Of a DNA stretch of 64,000 nucleotides, positions 26,595 to 35,553 are shown in pieces; within the stretch, counting starts at the first letter, position 1, and the number at the start of each line of letters is the position of its first letter. The notes beneath the pieces are model-generated. The model saw nothing but the letters and a program-made list of their open reading frames with translations. It made no database searches and was not told the origin of the DNA. The DNA is from Candidatus Omnitrophota bacterium (GTDB taxonomy: Bacteria; Omnitrophota; Omnitrophia; Omnitrophales; Aquincolibacteriaceae). A program made the translations under genes and the position numbers. The stretch covers positions 1 through 64,000 of the forward strand of contig CAIJHQ010000022.1 in the NCBI GenBank assembly GCA_903820505.1, written 5' to 3'.

Positions 26595-26790
26595 CTAGAA
26601 GCTGTTTCATAAGTATGCGTAACCCTATAAACAGCATGTCATTCCCGCATGCTTTAAGCGGGAATCCAGGGATGGTTTGTATTCTGGATCCCCGACCTGC
26701 CTGCCGGCAGGCAGGTAAAAACGTTCGGGGATGACAATGAAAGAACAATGCCACAAAAGCACTTACGGCGACTTATGAAACCGCTTCTAG
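26595..26790. mobile_element. MITE-like element A with terminal inverted repeats
   Basis: The ends are inverted repeats of 20 bp with one mismatch (CTAGAAGCTGTTTCATAAGT at 26595-26614, complement at 26771-26790), extendable to 28 bp with four mismatches. Inside is a palindromic core of 98 bp (26638-26735) that begins GTCATTCCCGC and ends CGGGGATGAC and contains CCTGCCTGCCGGCAGGCAGG. No transposase is encoded. The right end overlaps the last bases of the ABC transporter gene, whose TAG stop is part of the repeat. Confidence 0.75.
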
Positions 26791-28631
26791 ATCTTTTCGC
26801 TTAATGTCTGGTTTTGCCAGTAATAGTGAAAATGGCTTTCTTTGTTCGCGAGGAGCTCGCTGAACGTCCCCTCTTCGACCTTCCGCCCCTTTTCGAGAAC
26901 GACGATACGGTCCGCATTCTGGACCGTGGAGAGCCGGTGGGCGATCACGATCACGGTTTTATTGACCGTGACTTCCGCGAGGGCTTCCTGGATCAGTTTC
27001 TCGGTGGTCGAATCAAGAGAGCTCGTGGCCTCGTCCAGAAGAAGGATCTCGGGATTCTTCAGCATGGCCCTCGCGATCGCGACCCTCTGCCTCTCCCCGC
27101 CCGAAAGTTTTACGCCGCGTTCCCCCACAAGCGCTTCAAGACCGATGCGTTTGACCACCGGCGTGAGTCGCGCTTTCTGCAAAATTTCCTCTACCTCTTC
27201 GCTTGAGATCTCCCGGTCCAGCCCGTACAGCAGATTCATCGTGAAGGAGCCGTTGAGCAGGAAAGTTTCCTGGCTGACCAGCGCCATTTTCGCGCGAAGG
27301 GACTCCGTGGTGAATTCCCGGGTATCCGTCCCGTCGATAAAGATCGAGCCGGGCGGATTGTCATAAAAACGCATCAAAAGATTGATCAGCGTCGTTTTCC
27401 CGGACCCGGTCGCGCCGACAATGGCCACGGTCTCCCCCTTTTTCACGGTCAGGTTAAAATGGTCCAGGATCTGCCGTCCTTCGACATAGGAAAAATCGAG
27501 GTCCCTGAATTCGATCTTGGCCTTCAGGCCCGTCAGGACCTTGTCCCCCTCCGGGACAAAAAATTTGTCCTGATCGTTAAAGACCTGCCGGATCTCTTTA
27601 ATGGGCCCGCGGACGCTGGCCAGCATGCTCTGCATCTCCCCCAGGAAGCTGAAGCTTTGGGCGGCCCGGCGCATGACGAAAAAAAAGACCATGTATTCCG
27701 CGACACCTCCTGCTTTACCGCGCGTCAGCATCACGGCCATGACCCCTACCACCAGGAGGATCATGCAAAGGGTAAAGACCTCCTGCATCGGGGTGACAAG
27801 AAGCTGCTTTTTTTCGATGCTGAAGTAAAAGTCCCGGACACGGGCGTTCGTAAAGTTGAAATATTTTTTTTCTTTTTCCTCGTTCGTGTACGCCTTGACC
27901 AGAAGGATGGAGGAAAGAGCGTTGGAGATCCTTTTTCCGAGTTCGGAGTAGGCCTCGCTCCAGGCCTCGGACGACCTCCGGATCCTCTTGATCAGGTTTT
28001 GCAGGACAAAATACGAAACCGGAAAGACGATCATCGAAAAAAGCATGAGTTTCCACGAAATGAAGAGCCCGATCCCCAGATAAACGAACAGGGCGAACAT
28101 CTGGTAGAGCAACCCGTTGAAGACGCTGACGGTCTGCGAGAGCTGGGTCACGTAAGTGATGATCACCTGATGAAGGTGCCCGAAGCTGGCATGATCGAAG
28201 AACATTTTCCCGAAACTGAGGTAACGGGCATAGATCATTCCGCGGAGTTTGGCCGCGAAGCTCAGGACTTGATAGCGCGTCACAAGGGACTGAAAGTAAC
28301 ACAGCGCATTTTTTGTCACTCCGAAAAAGAAGACCATCAGGACAAGCAGGGTGAAAACGGCCTTACTGCTTTGCGGAAGGGTCCCGGGAAGCAGGTTGAC
28401 CACCGTTTTCAGGACCGGTATTTGGTTCACAAAGGCGTAGTTCTTTTCGAGGATGCCCCGCAAAGTCGGGATCAAAAGACCGATGAACGCCCCCTCGGCG
28501 AGGGCGGCGGCAAACGCCAAAGCGGAGGAGGCGACAAAGATCCGCGGGTCGATCCCGGCCTCCTTCAGGAACCTGAGGGAGGCTACCCAAGACCGGTAGA
28601 CAGGCCACCGCAACAAGATCGAACTTTTCAT
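26787..28631 (-). CDS. MsbA-like ABC transporter (fused membrane and ATPase domains)
   Basis: 614 residues. Residues 1-340 hold six membrane helices of an exporter fold; residues 375-600 are the nucleotide-binding domain with Walker A (GATGSGKT), Q-loop (LVSQETFLL), signature LSGGERQRVAIARAM, Walker B ILLLDEATSSLD, and the H-switch VIVIAHRLST. Half-transporters of this type flip lipid-linked glycans or lipids across the inner membrane as homodimers. In this locus it may export a lipid-linked precursor, in place of or beside a Wzx flippase, which was not found. The stop codon is provided by a MITE-like insertion, so the original C-terminus may have been slightly different. Confidence 0.93.
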   Translation of the reverse strand: MKSSILLRWPVYRSWVASLRFLKEAGIDPRIFVASSALAFAAALAEGAFIGLLIPTLRGILEKNYAFVNQIPVLKTVVNLLPGTLPQSSKAVFTLLVLMVFFFGVTKNALCYFQSLVTRYQVLSFAAKLRGMIYARYLSFGKMFFDHASFGHLHQVIITYVTQLSQTVSVFNGLLYQMFALFVYLGIGLFISWKLMLFSMIVFPVSYFVLQNLIKRIRRSSEAWSEAYSELGKRISNALSSILLVKAYTNEEKEKKYFNFTNARVRDFYFSIEKKQLLVTPMQEVFTLCMILLVVGVMAVMLTRGKAGGVAEYMVFFFVMRRAAQSFSFLGEMQSMLASVRGPIKEIRQVFNDQDKFFVPEGDKVLTGLKAKIEFRDLDFSYVEGRQILDHFNLTVKKGETVAIVGATGSGKTTLINLLMRFYDNPPGSIFIDGTDTREFTTESLRAKMALVSQETFLLNGSFTMNLLYGLDREISSEEVEEILQKARLTPVVKRIGLEALVGERGVKLSGGERQRVAIARAMLKNPEILLLDEATSSLDSTTEKLIQEALAEVTVNKTVIVIAHRLSTVQNADRIVVLEKGRKVEEGTFSELLANKESHFHYYWQNQTLSEKI

Positions 28632-28734
28632 GGCGTCCCTATTCTCTCCCGGGGTTAAAGACCATCAAAACACACCTTTCGTCTTTTATCGGCACAAAAA
28701 TACCAAACTCCACCCTCGACACGGTTACACATCT

Positions 28735-29745
28735 TTAGTCCGCTAGATAATATCGAACGGCCCGGGCGCGGCCTGTCCGCGTGAGAACCTTCGCCTTGAT
28801 AAGCGGGACGACGAGTTGATGGACGCGGGCCCGTTTGACCTTGAGTTTCTTTCCGATCAGAGCGGAACCCATGCCTCCATGCTCGCGCAGGACGGCAAGA
28901 AGTTCTTCCTGTTTCGGGGTCAGAAGGACCTTTCTTTTCGTGGATCTTGAGACCGCCTTGATCCTATCAAAAACATCTTCGCAGGCGACAAGAAGCCCTT
29001 CCGCGATATATTCGATCCAGAAGGTCAGGTCGCCGTCCAGTTCCCTGGCCTGTTGGATCTTTTCATAATAACGGTCCCGGTCTTTTGCGTAAAAATCGTC
29101 GATCGCGAAAAAATGACCGGGGTCAAAACCGCGCCGGTAAAGGATCCACTGGGCCGCGGCGCGGGCGACCCGCCCGTTCCCGTCCGAAAAGGGATGGATA
29201 GACACGCATTGATGATGAAAAACGGCGCTGACAATGACAGGGTGAACGCCTTTGCTTTCCCGTACCCACTCCAGGAGTTTCCGCACCCGGTGCGGCGTTT
29301 CCGACGGCGGTGGCGGCGTGTAAACGATGCGGCCGCGGCCGTTCACGACATAATTTTGCCTGGTTTTATAATGGCCGCTCTTGTCTTTGCTTAACGATCC
29401 GCTCGTGATCAAAGCGTGGAGCCGCAGAAGTTTTTTTTCATCCAGGTTCCGGCCGCTTTGACGGATGGCCCACCTGACCGCTTTAAGGTAATTGCTGACC
29501 TCCAGCGTCTGACGCGCGTCGGCATGAATTTCACGCGCCTCATTGATCGCCGCGACCTGCTCGAGTGAAAGCCGGTTTCCTTCTATGGAGGTCGAGGAGT
29601 GCGCGTTCCTCCGGAGAGCTTCTTCCCCAAGCTTTAAGCGTAGCGAAAGCTGCAGCCGGCTCGCCGCGATCCTCGAGGAAAGGGCCGCTATCTTTTCGAG
29701 CATTGCCAGGAGACGGTCCGTGATCCGGTAGGGGGGCTTTTCCAT
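28735..29745 (-). CDS. Fic family AMP-transferase with C-terminal winged helix
   Basis: About 336 residues from the ATG at 29745. The N-terminal region has the inhibitory helix motif S-T-S-I-E-G-N, whose glutamate blocks ATP binding. The core carries the Fic motif H-P-F-S-D-G-N-G-R-V-A-R (catalytic His), with the beta-hairpin region VYTPPPPSETPHRV. The C-terminus (about 280-336) is a winged helix: LTPKQEELLAVLREHG and KRARVHQLVVPLIKAKVL. Such proteins transfer AMP to target proteins and probably bind DNA. The gene lies between algD-like and ABC transporter genes on the same strand, yet it has its own promoter with three direct repeats (entered separately), suggesting self-regulation and a later arrival in the locus. 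Confidence 0.9.
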   Translation of the reverse strand: MEKPPYRITDRLLAMLEKIAALSSRIAASRLQLSLRLKLGEEALRRNAHSSTSIEGNRLSLEQVAAINEAREIHADARQTLEVSNYLKAVRWAIRQSGRNLDEKKLLRLHALITSGSLSKDKSGHYKTRQNYVVNGRGRIVYTPPPPSETPHRVRKLLEWVRESKGVHPVIVSAVFHHQCVSIHPFSDGNGRVARAAAQWILYRRGFDPGHFFAIDDFYAKDRDRYYEKIQQARELDGDLTFWIEYIAEGLLVACEDVFDRIKAVSRSTKRKVLLTPKQEELLAVLREHGGMGSALIGKKLKVKRARVHQLVVPLIKAKVLTRTGRARAVRYYLAD

Positions 29746-29751
29746 ATTGGA

Positions 29752-29793
29752 AGTATACACTATTGTCTAGTTATCGTCTAGAGTATCGTCTAG
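29752..29793 (-). promoter_or_regulatory. Fic promoter with triple direct-repeat operator
   Basis: On the minus strand three copies of CTAGACRATA occur, starting at 29793, 29781 and 29770 (spacing 12 and 11 bases, about one helix turn). TATACT (29757-29752) is a near-consensus -10, and TAGACG (29780-29775), inside the middle repeat, is 17 bases before it. The predicted transcription start is the A of the ATG at 29745, so the mRNA would be leaderless. Confidence 0.6.
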
Positions 29794-29831
29794 CCTCTTT
29801 GAGCCGGGACGATAGCCGGACCGACCGGAGC

Positions 29832-31151
29832 CTACCAACAGAGGCCATGGTACTTGGCTTTCAGCGCGCCGGGCTTGTCAAAAAGACGGACGAGGTCGAA
29901 GACGATCTGGCCTTTCTTCGCGTGCTTCACGACGGCGTCTTTGCCAAGACTTTTGTTCCCGATGACGATGACCTCGCAATTTTGAATGACCTTTTCCGGC
30001 GAAGACTTCATGAGCTTCGAGATGTGCGGGATCTGCTTCTCGATGAATTCCTTGTTCGCCCCGAAAAGTTTGGCGAGCGACACGTTCTTGTCATAAATGG
30101 ACACTTCGAGCCCTTTCCCGATCAGGTTTTCCACCAGCCTGACGTTGGGGCTTTCCCTCAGATCATCCGTCCCCTCCTTGAAACTCAAACCCAAAACCCC
30201 GATCTTCTTTTTCCCCAGGGAAAGGATGAATTCGAGCGCCTTGTTAAAGTGCGCGTTGTTGCTCGGCAAGAGAGACCCGAGCAACGGGATCTCCAGGTCT
30301 TCTTTCTTTGCCTTATACGTCATGGCCCGGAGGTCCTTGGGAAGGCAGGAGCCGCCGAAAGCGAACCCGGGGCTTAAATACCTTTTGGAGATGTTCAGCT
30401 TCGTGTCCTTGCAGAAAATCCCCATCACTTCATGGCTGTCCGCGCAGATCGATTTACAAAGACTGCCGATCTCATTGGCGAACACGATCTTGAGCGCGTG
30501 AAAAGCGTTGCAGGTGTATTTGATCATTTCCGAAACTTCGATCGAGGCCTCGATGAATTCGGTCTTGATGTTCTTGTACGCCGCGCGCAGTTCTTTGGAG
30601 CCGTTCCTTTTGGCGTCCAGGCCGGCCAAAATGAACGGCGGGTCGTAATAATCTTTCAGGGAGGTCCCTTCCCTCAAAAATTCCGGGTTCACGCAAACAA
30701 AAAAGCCTTTGCCTTCCTTCTTTCCCGAGCGGCTTTCCAGGGCCGGAATGACCACCTCCCTGACGCAGCCCGGAAGCACGGTGCTCCGGATCACCACGAC
30801 GTGTTTTTCCTTTTTCCCTTTGAGCGCGGCCCCGATATCAAAACAAGCCCGTTGGATCATATCGTAATTGAGGTCGCCGTTGGGCCTGCTGGGCGTGCCA
30901 ACGCACACAAAGCTGAGCTCTGTCTTCAGCAGAGCGCTTTTTACGTCAGAAGTGGCCGTAAGACCGCCTTCGCGCACGACCTTTTTTATCAGCGCGCCGA
31001 TCCCCTCTTCGACAATGGGAGAACGGCCTTTATTGATCATATCGACTTTCGTCTTGCTGACGTCCACCCCGATGACCTTGTGGCCTTCGTTCGCGAGACA
31101 CGCCGCGGAAACGCACCCGACATACCCCAAACCGAAAACGCTGATTTTCAT
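29832..31151 (-). CDS. algD: GDP-mannose 6-dehydrogenase-like nucleotide-sugar dehydrogenase
   Basis: 439 residues starting after GAGGAG. The NAD-binding Rossmann motif is G-L-G-Y-V-G, followed by VGTPSRPNGDLNY, RSTVLPGC, and VNPEFLREGTSLKDYYDPP; the catalytic cysteine is in SPGFAFGGSCLPKDLRA, and the C-terminal domain has GLSFKEGTDDLRESP. The wording of the catalytic segment and of NPEFLREG fits GDP-mannose dehydrogenase (AlgD) better than UDP-glucose dehydrogenase, but the two are close relatives. It oxidises a nucleotide sugar to its uronic acid, giving acidic sugars for the exopolysaccharide. It is 14 bases after a GT4 gene. Confidence 0.88.
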   Translation of the reverse strand: MKISVFGLGYVGCVSAACLANEGHKVIGVDVSKTKVDMINKGRSPIVEEGIGALIKKVVREGGLTATSDVKSALLKTELSFVCVGTPSRPNGDLNYDMIQRACFDIGAALKGKKEKHVVVIRSTVLPGCVREVVIPALESRSGKKEGKGFFVCVNPEFLREGTSLKDYYDPPFILAGLDAKRNGSKELRAAYKNIKTEFIEASIEVSEMIKYTCNAFHALKIVFANEIGSLCKSICADSHEVMGIFCKDTKLNISKRYLSPGFAFGGSCLPKDLRAMTYKAKKEDLEIPLLGSLLPSNNAHFNKALEFILSLGKKKIGVLGLSFKEGTDDLRESPNVRLVENLIGKGLEVSIYDKNVSLAKLFGANKEFIEKQIPHISKLMKSSPEKVIQNCEVIVIGNKSLGKDAVVKHAKKGQIVFDLVRLFDKPGALKAKYHGLCW

Positions 31152-31165
31152 AAGAGCTCCTCAGA

Positions 31166-32383
31166 TCATTGCTGTTGTTTTTCCTGCCGGACGACCGCCT
31201 CGCACTGGTCCGAGAAAATTTTCGCTATCTTGTCCCACCCGCAATTCGCTTCCACGTAGTTCCGCGCCTGCGTCCCGATCCGCTCCCGGAGCTGCGGGTC
31301 TTTGATCAACTCCGCCACGGCGTCAGCGATTTGCTGTTTGTCGTCCGCGATAATGATATTCTCATTATGCGTGACCGGCAGTCCTTCGGCTCCGATCGAG
31401 GTTGCAACCACGGCTTTACCCATCGACATCGCCTCGTAAATCTTGATCCGGGTCCCTCCCCCGACCCGCAGGGGAACGATGTAAACGCTCGCCTTTTTCA
31501 TATATTCCCGCACGTCGTCCACGGTGCCGGTCACAACGATCTCTTTGTGCGCCTGCGCGAGATTATAAAGCTCCTTCTTGGGCGCGTGACCGACGATATA
31601 GAGTTTTACCGAAGGGCATTTCTCCTTGATCAGGGGCAGTACCTCTTTGATGAAAAAGGACATCCCGTCAATGTTGGGCAGCCAGTTCATGCTCCCGACG
31701 AATATCAGGGTCTCGGACTCCGGACCTTCCTCGGATCTGTGGAAGTATTGCGTATCGACGCCGGTCGGGATGATCCTCACATCTTTAACCATATATTCCT
31801 TTTTGAAAAACTCTCCGTCCTCATTGGACACGGCAAAAGACGAGTTGTACCCCTGCAGGGTTTTCTTTTCATATTTTTCGAGCTTGATGTACTGCAGAAA
31901 AAAGATAAGCCGCTTCACCGGGTCGGCCGTTTTTTTATACATTCTTTGCCAGATCATGCTCTCAACGTTGTGCTGAAAGACGATCTTGGGAACGCCGGTG
32001 TTCGATTCGATGTTGATGCAGGGCGCGAGAGTGTCGCATACCAGCAGATCGAACTTTTCCTGTTTGACCAGGTCATCAATAACGCTCCGCATTGCCGCGG
32101 ACCGGTATTTTTCTATGACATACGGCAGAGAAAAGAACATGTTTTTGAGGACGTCGAGATAAAAACCGATGCTGTCCTTGGCCTGCTCCTCGAAGTCGAC
32201 CGGCACAAAACGCCTCGCCACGGTCTTCATCACATCAAAATATTTCTTGTCCTGCTCTCTCGTGAACGACACCAGCGTAATGTCGTGGACGGCGTTCAGA
32301 TTTTCAAGGATCTTGAACGAACGGATGTTCCTCCCGAAATGGAGCGGGTACATAAAGTAGGGCGTGACCCATAATATTTTCAT
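31166..32383 (-). CDS. GT4 glycosyltransferase (EPS-associated, TIGR03087-like)
   Basis: 405 residues of GT-B fold. The donor-binding C-terminal half shows LIFVGSMNWLPNIDGMSFF, VKLYIVGHAP, VTGTVDDVREYMKKASVYIV, then PLRVGGGTRIKIYEAMSMGK with the conserved glutamate and AVVATSIGAEGLPV. The pattern fits glycosyltransferases seen in exosortase/EPS loci (TIGR03087). It adds one sugar to the lipid-linked repeat unit at the inner face of the inner membrane. It shares architecture with the gene at 48529-49725. It follows the GT2 gene by 3 bases, so the two are co-translated. Confidence 0.88.
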   Translation of the reverse strand: MKILWVTPYFMYPLHFGRNIRSFKILENLNAVHDITLVSFTREQDKKYFDVMKTVARRFVPVDFEEQAKDSIGFYLDVLKNMFFSLPYVIEKYRSAAMRSVIDDLVKQEKFDLLVCDTLAPCINIESNTGVPKIVFQHNVESMIWQRMYKKTADPVKRLIFFLQYIKLEKYEKKTLQGYNSSFAVSNEDGEFFKKEYMVKDVRIIPTGVDTQYFHRSEEGPESETLIFVGSMNWLPNIDGMSFFIKEVLPLIKEKCPSVKLYIVGHAPKKELYNLAQAHKEIVVTGTVDDVREYMKKASVYIVPLRVGGGTRIKIYEAMSMGKAVVATSIGAEGLPVTHNENIIIADDKQQIADAVAELIKDPQLRERIGTQARNYVEANCGWDKIAKIFSDQCEAVVRQEKQQQ

Positions 32384-32386
32384 ATT

Positions 32387-33517
32387 CTATTTCTTCGCCT
32401 GCTTCCAGGTGACTTTTTGGAGGCCGAGAATGTGATGAAAAAAACCCAGGAATAATGCCGCGTTGATCATGACGAAATGATAAGGGGCCCCTAAAAGGCC
32501 TCCCCCGTCCCGGAACCGGCCCGCCAGGGCGGTTAGATAAAAGAATACTTGAATGACAAACAAGACCAGGTACAGTTTTCCTTCTCCCAAAAGCATCGCG
32601 TTAGAAAAAAAAGCGGCGATCATCAGGAACGGCCCGAACCACCGGATGACCTTGTGGGACCAGAATTCCCAGGCGATAAGCCCCCGCATGGGGTTCAAAA
32701 GCCTGTAGAGCATCGCAAGTGCCTGGAACCCGCCGGCGCCGTAGCGGACCCGCCGGATGAATTCCTGGTCTGTCGAGGCGGCCGTTTCTCCCCAGGCCAC
32801 GGCTTCAGGTTCATAGGCAAGCGCGTATCCTTTTTCAACGATCTTCATGGAAACGACAAAATCATCAATGAGCGTCCCCTCCGGCATCTCGCACCAAAGT
32901 TCTTTTCTCATGGCATAAAACCCGCCCGATACTTGCAGCGTAGAGCCGACGGAGCCTTCCATTCTCTTGATCCACGACTCGTACTTCCAGTAAATGCCTT
33001 CGGAGGCCATTCCCTCGCGCTTTTTGAAGCGGATCTTTCCGCAAACACCGCCCACTTTTTTATCCGCGAACCGCGCCACCATTTTCTTCAGGCAGTCCTT
33101 TTCGAGGAAAATGTCCCCATCGGACAGGATGAGGATGTCGCCTGTTGCTTGCTGGACCAGCCGGTTAACGACAGACGGTTTCCCTTCCCTGCCGCCGAAC
33201 TCGTAAAAGAATAGATTGTGCCCCTTGTATCTGTTGAGGGTCTCGTTGGTCCTGTCCGTGGATCCGTCGGAACCGATCAGGATCTCCAGCTTTTCCCGAG
33301 GGTAATCAAGCTCCAGACAGTTTTTTATTTTTTCCTCGATAACACGTTCTTCGTTATAGACCGAGACGATCAGGGAGATCTTGGGCGGTTCTCCGGGTTG
33401 CCCGTGCCCGGACTGTTTCTTTAAAAAGGGCAGACGGCTCAGGATCGCCAGAATGACGGGATACAGCAAATAGGTGTACACGATCAGAAAACTGCTCAGG
33501 AAAAACACCGACTTCAT
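32387..33517 (-). CDS. GT2 family membrane glycosyltransferase
   Basis: 376 residues, ATG behind GAGGGA. One N-terminal membrane helix, then a GT-A domain: ISLIVSVYNEERVIEEKI, LIGSDGSTDRTNE, ILILSDGDIFLEKDCL (metal-binding D-G-D), GTLIDDFVVSMK, and QEFIRRVRYGAGGFQA, the Q-x-x-R-x-x-R type motif found in processive or lipid-linked GT2 enzymes. Three or four C-terminal helices complete it. It is thus an integral inner-membrane glycosyltransferase using a nucleotide sugar from the cytoplasm. Acceptor unknown. Confidence 0.88.
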   Translation of the reverse strand: MKSVFFLSSFLIVYTYLLYPVILAILSRLPFLKKQSGHGQPGEPPKISLIVSVYNEERVIEEKIKNCLELDYPREKLEILIGSDGSTDRTNETLNRYKGHNLFFYEFGGREGKPSVVNRLVQQATGDILILSDGDIFLEKDCLKKMVARFADKKVGGVCGKIRFKKREGMASEGIYWKYESWIKRMEGSVGSTLQVSGGFYAMRKELWCEMPEGTLIDDFVVSMKIVEKGYALAYEPEAVAWGETAASTDQEFIRRVRYGAGGFQALAMLYRLLNPMRGLIAWEFWSHKVIRWFGPFLMIAAFFSNAMLLGEGKLYLVLFVIQVFFYLTALAGRFRDGGGLLGAPYHFVMINAALFLGFFHHILGLQKVTWKQAKK

Positions 33518-33562
33518 AATGTCCCTCTACGTCCGGTCATTCCAATGCTGCCTTTTGCCGGG

Positions 33563-34276
33563 TCAGGTCAAGTGTCTAACGACAACTGCGGGATTCCCCG
33601 CCACAACGCAGCTGGGAGGAACGTCTTTCGTCACCACGGCGCCTGCGCCCACGATGGACTTTTCGCCCAGAGTGACGCCTTTGAGGATAAGAGCGTTTGC
33701 TCCTATCCAGACGTCATTGCATAATTTAACCGGTCTTATCCCCGCGTTACCCACTGCCTCATGCTCCCCTCGCGCGACAGAGTCAATGGGGTGGCCGTCA
33801 TTATCGGAAATCTTGACGCCCGAAGAAATGAAACAACGATCTCCGATCTCTATTTTTTGGGCGATCGCATAGCTGGAGCCGTGGCCCAGAAAGACTTTGT
33901 CGCCAATAATTAATTCCGGGGTTCCTGCGACGCGGTCGTTAAAGCCTATAGATATCCTCCCGGATATATTGACGTTCGTCCCGATGATGATCCTCCCCTC
34001 TCCGATAACGTACGGCAATTTTTCCATCCGCAGGTTGTTGCCGACCTTCGAGCACCGGGTCCGGAACATCGGTTGAAAATAAATGATCTCCAGCAGGATG
34101 ACCGTGGCCTCTTTAATGAAAATGTGGAAGTAATACAGTCCTTTGTAGATCCATGACAGCGGCCAGAAAAGAGGGATATGGAAATTCAAAAAGAACAGGA
34201 TCGTTTTCTTTAACGTCCCGTAAAACCCACCTTCTCCGTTCTTTACCTTCCGCACAAAGTCCCTGAACATGGCCAT
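33563..34276 (-). CDS. Left-handed beta-helix acyltransferase (serine acetyltransferase/WcaF-like)
   Basis: 237 residues, ATG at 34276 behind AAGGAAT. A hydrophobic N-terminal part (FFLNFHIPLFWPLSWIYKG) may bind the membrane. From about residue 95 the hexapeptide repeat region runs to the end (RIIIGTNVNISGRISIG, ELIIGDKVFLGHG, KIEIGDRCFISSGVKI, VWIGANALILKGVTLG, SIVGAGAVVTKDVP). The catalytic-type histidine is in D-N-D-G-H-P. It probably acetylates a sugar of the repeat unit from acetyl-CoA. A second enzyme of the same type lies at 61621-62265. Confidence 0.88.
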   Translation of the reverse strand: MAMFRDFVRKVKNGEGGFYGTLKKTILFFLNFHIPLFWPLSWIYKGLYYFHIFIKEATVILLEIIYFQPMFRTRCSKVGNNLRMEKLPYVIGEGRIIIGTNVNISGRISIGFNDRVAGTPELIIGDKVFLGHGSSYAIAQKIEIGDRCFISSGVKISDNDGHPIDSVARGEHEAVGNAGIRPVKLCNDVWIGANALILKGVTLGEKSIVGAGAVVTKDVPPSCVVAGNPAVVVRHLT

Positions 34277-34295
34277 GGCTATTCCTTTCCGGGAA

Positions 34296-35462
34296 TTATT
34301 TTATACACGCCCGCAGGCAACCCATTATGTTCGAAGCGGTGATGTCCCACGAAAACCCCGAAACACGGTTGCTGATGTGCTCTCTGTTCCAATGATGATC
34401 AAGCGCTTTGTCGATCCCTTCGGCCAGGGCCGCCTCATTCCCCGGCGGAACCAGGAACCCCAGGTTCTCATCATTGATGATCTCAGGGATGCCGCCGACA
34501 TTCGTTGCTACCACCGGCGTCCCGCAACTAAGCGCTTCCAAAATGACGCTCGGGACCCCCTCCGTCAAACTCGGCAAACACAACAGGTCCGCCGCATTCA
34601 TCCAAACAGCGATCTCCTTGTGGGGCCGCCCTCCCGGCAGAACGACCCTGTCTTTCAGCGATAAGGCCATGATCATTTCCGGTAATTTTTTCCCAAGATC
34701 GCCTTCCCCGATAATAAATAGTTTACATTCCTTGTTCTTCAGCGCCGCCATCGCCGGCAGCAAATGCTGTAACCCCTTTATTTCCAATAAGTTACCCACG
34801 AACAAAACAGTCTTTACGCCGGGCGGAATGTTGAGTTTTTTCCGGGCTTCGCCCTTATCCTGCGGGGAAAAAACATCATGGTCCGCACCGTCATACACAA
34901 CCGCGACCTTCCCCGCCTCCGCGCCGAGCTGCTCCATTTTCTTTCCAAGGTCCTGACTCACCGCTATTATCTTATCGGCACTTTTCAGGATTTCGGCGAT
35001 GATCCTCCTGCGTAGCGGGCTCTTGGCCTGGACGTTAATGTCGGAGCCGTGTGCGAGGACCGCAAATGGTTTGTTCATTGCCTTCGCCAGCTTCATGGCG
35101 GCAAAACCGTCGGGATAGACCCACGATACAAAGATCACGTCAAAAGGAAACGTCTTGCGGATCTCTTTGATCAGAGAGCGGATGCTCAAGAAATAGAACC
35201 AGCCGTGCAAGAACCTGAAACATTTCGGTGTGTAAAAAACCCTCGGATGATGGACTTCAAGACCGTCGACGATCTCTTTTGCCGGAATGTTTTTCATGTT
35301 TTTCGAGAACAGTTCCTTGAAAGGGAACCACGCCACCGGAGCGACGACGACAACATCGCACAATTTCCCGAGGTGCGCCACCTTTTGCTTGTTGTAGGTC
35401 GCCCTTGTCGGTTCCGCGGGGTTCGGATACAGGTTGGAGAGAAATAATATCTTCGTCGTCAT
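34296..35462 (-). CDS. GT4 glycosyltransferase
   Basis: 388 residues, GT-B. Motifs: FLSNLYPNPAEPTRATYN at the N-terminus, AHGSDINVQAKSPLRR in the middle, VLFVGNLLEIKGLQHLLPAM, FIIGEGDLGKKLP, and PSLTEGVPSVILEALSCGTP with the donor-binding E-x7-E, then VVATNVGGIPEIIND. The ATG at 35462 has no visible ribosome site, and there is a 91-base gap after the preceding gene, so initiation is unclear. A typical retaining glycosyltransferase for repeat-unit assembly; sugar unknown. Confidence 0.9.
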   Translation of the reverse strand: MTTKILFLSNLYPNPAEPTRATYNKQKVAHLGKLCDVVVVAPVAWFPFKELFSKNMKNIPAKEIVDGLEVHHPRVFYTPKCFRFLHGWFYFLSIRSLIKEIRKTFPFDVIFVSWVYPDGFAAMKLAKAMNKPFAVLAHGSDINVQAKSPLRRRIIAEILKSADKIIAVSQDLGKKMEQLGAEAGKVAVVYDGADHDVFSPQDKGEARKKLNIPPGVKTVLFVGNLLEIKGLQHLLPAMAALKNKECKLFIIGEGDLGKKLPEMIMALSLKDRVVLPGGRPHKEIAVWMNAADLLCLPSLTEGVPSVILEALSCGTPVVATNVGGIPEIINDENLGFLVPPGNEAALAEGIDKALDHHWNREHISNRVSGFSWDITASNIMGCLRACIK

Positions 35463-35553
35463 ACGCGAAAGAACGGCATTTGACGCCGCGTTATTGACCC
35501 GGCGCGCCGGAGGGGTTTTCCGTTACGGTTGGGGGGTTCCATGGGGCGAACGG

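Noticed and set aside
28735-29745. Fic toxin with separate antitoxin
   Set aside because: No small antitoxin gene is adjacent; the inhibitory STSIEGN motif is within the Fic protein itself, so it is a self-inhibited enzyme and not a two-gene toxin-antitoxin pair.
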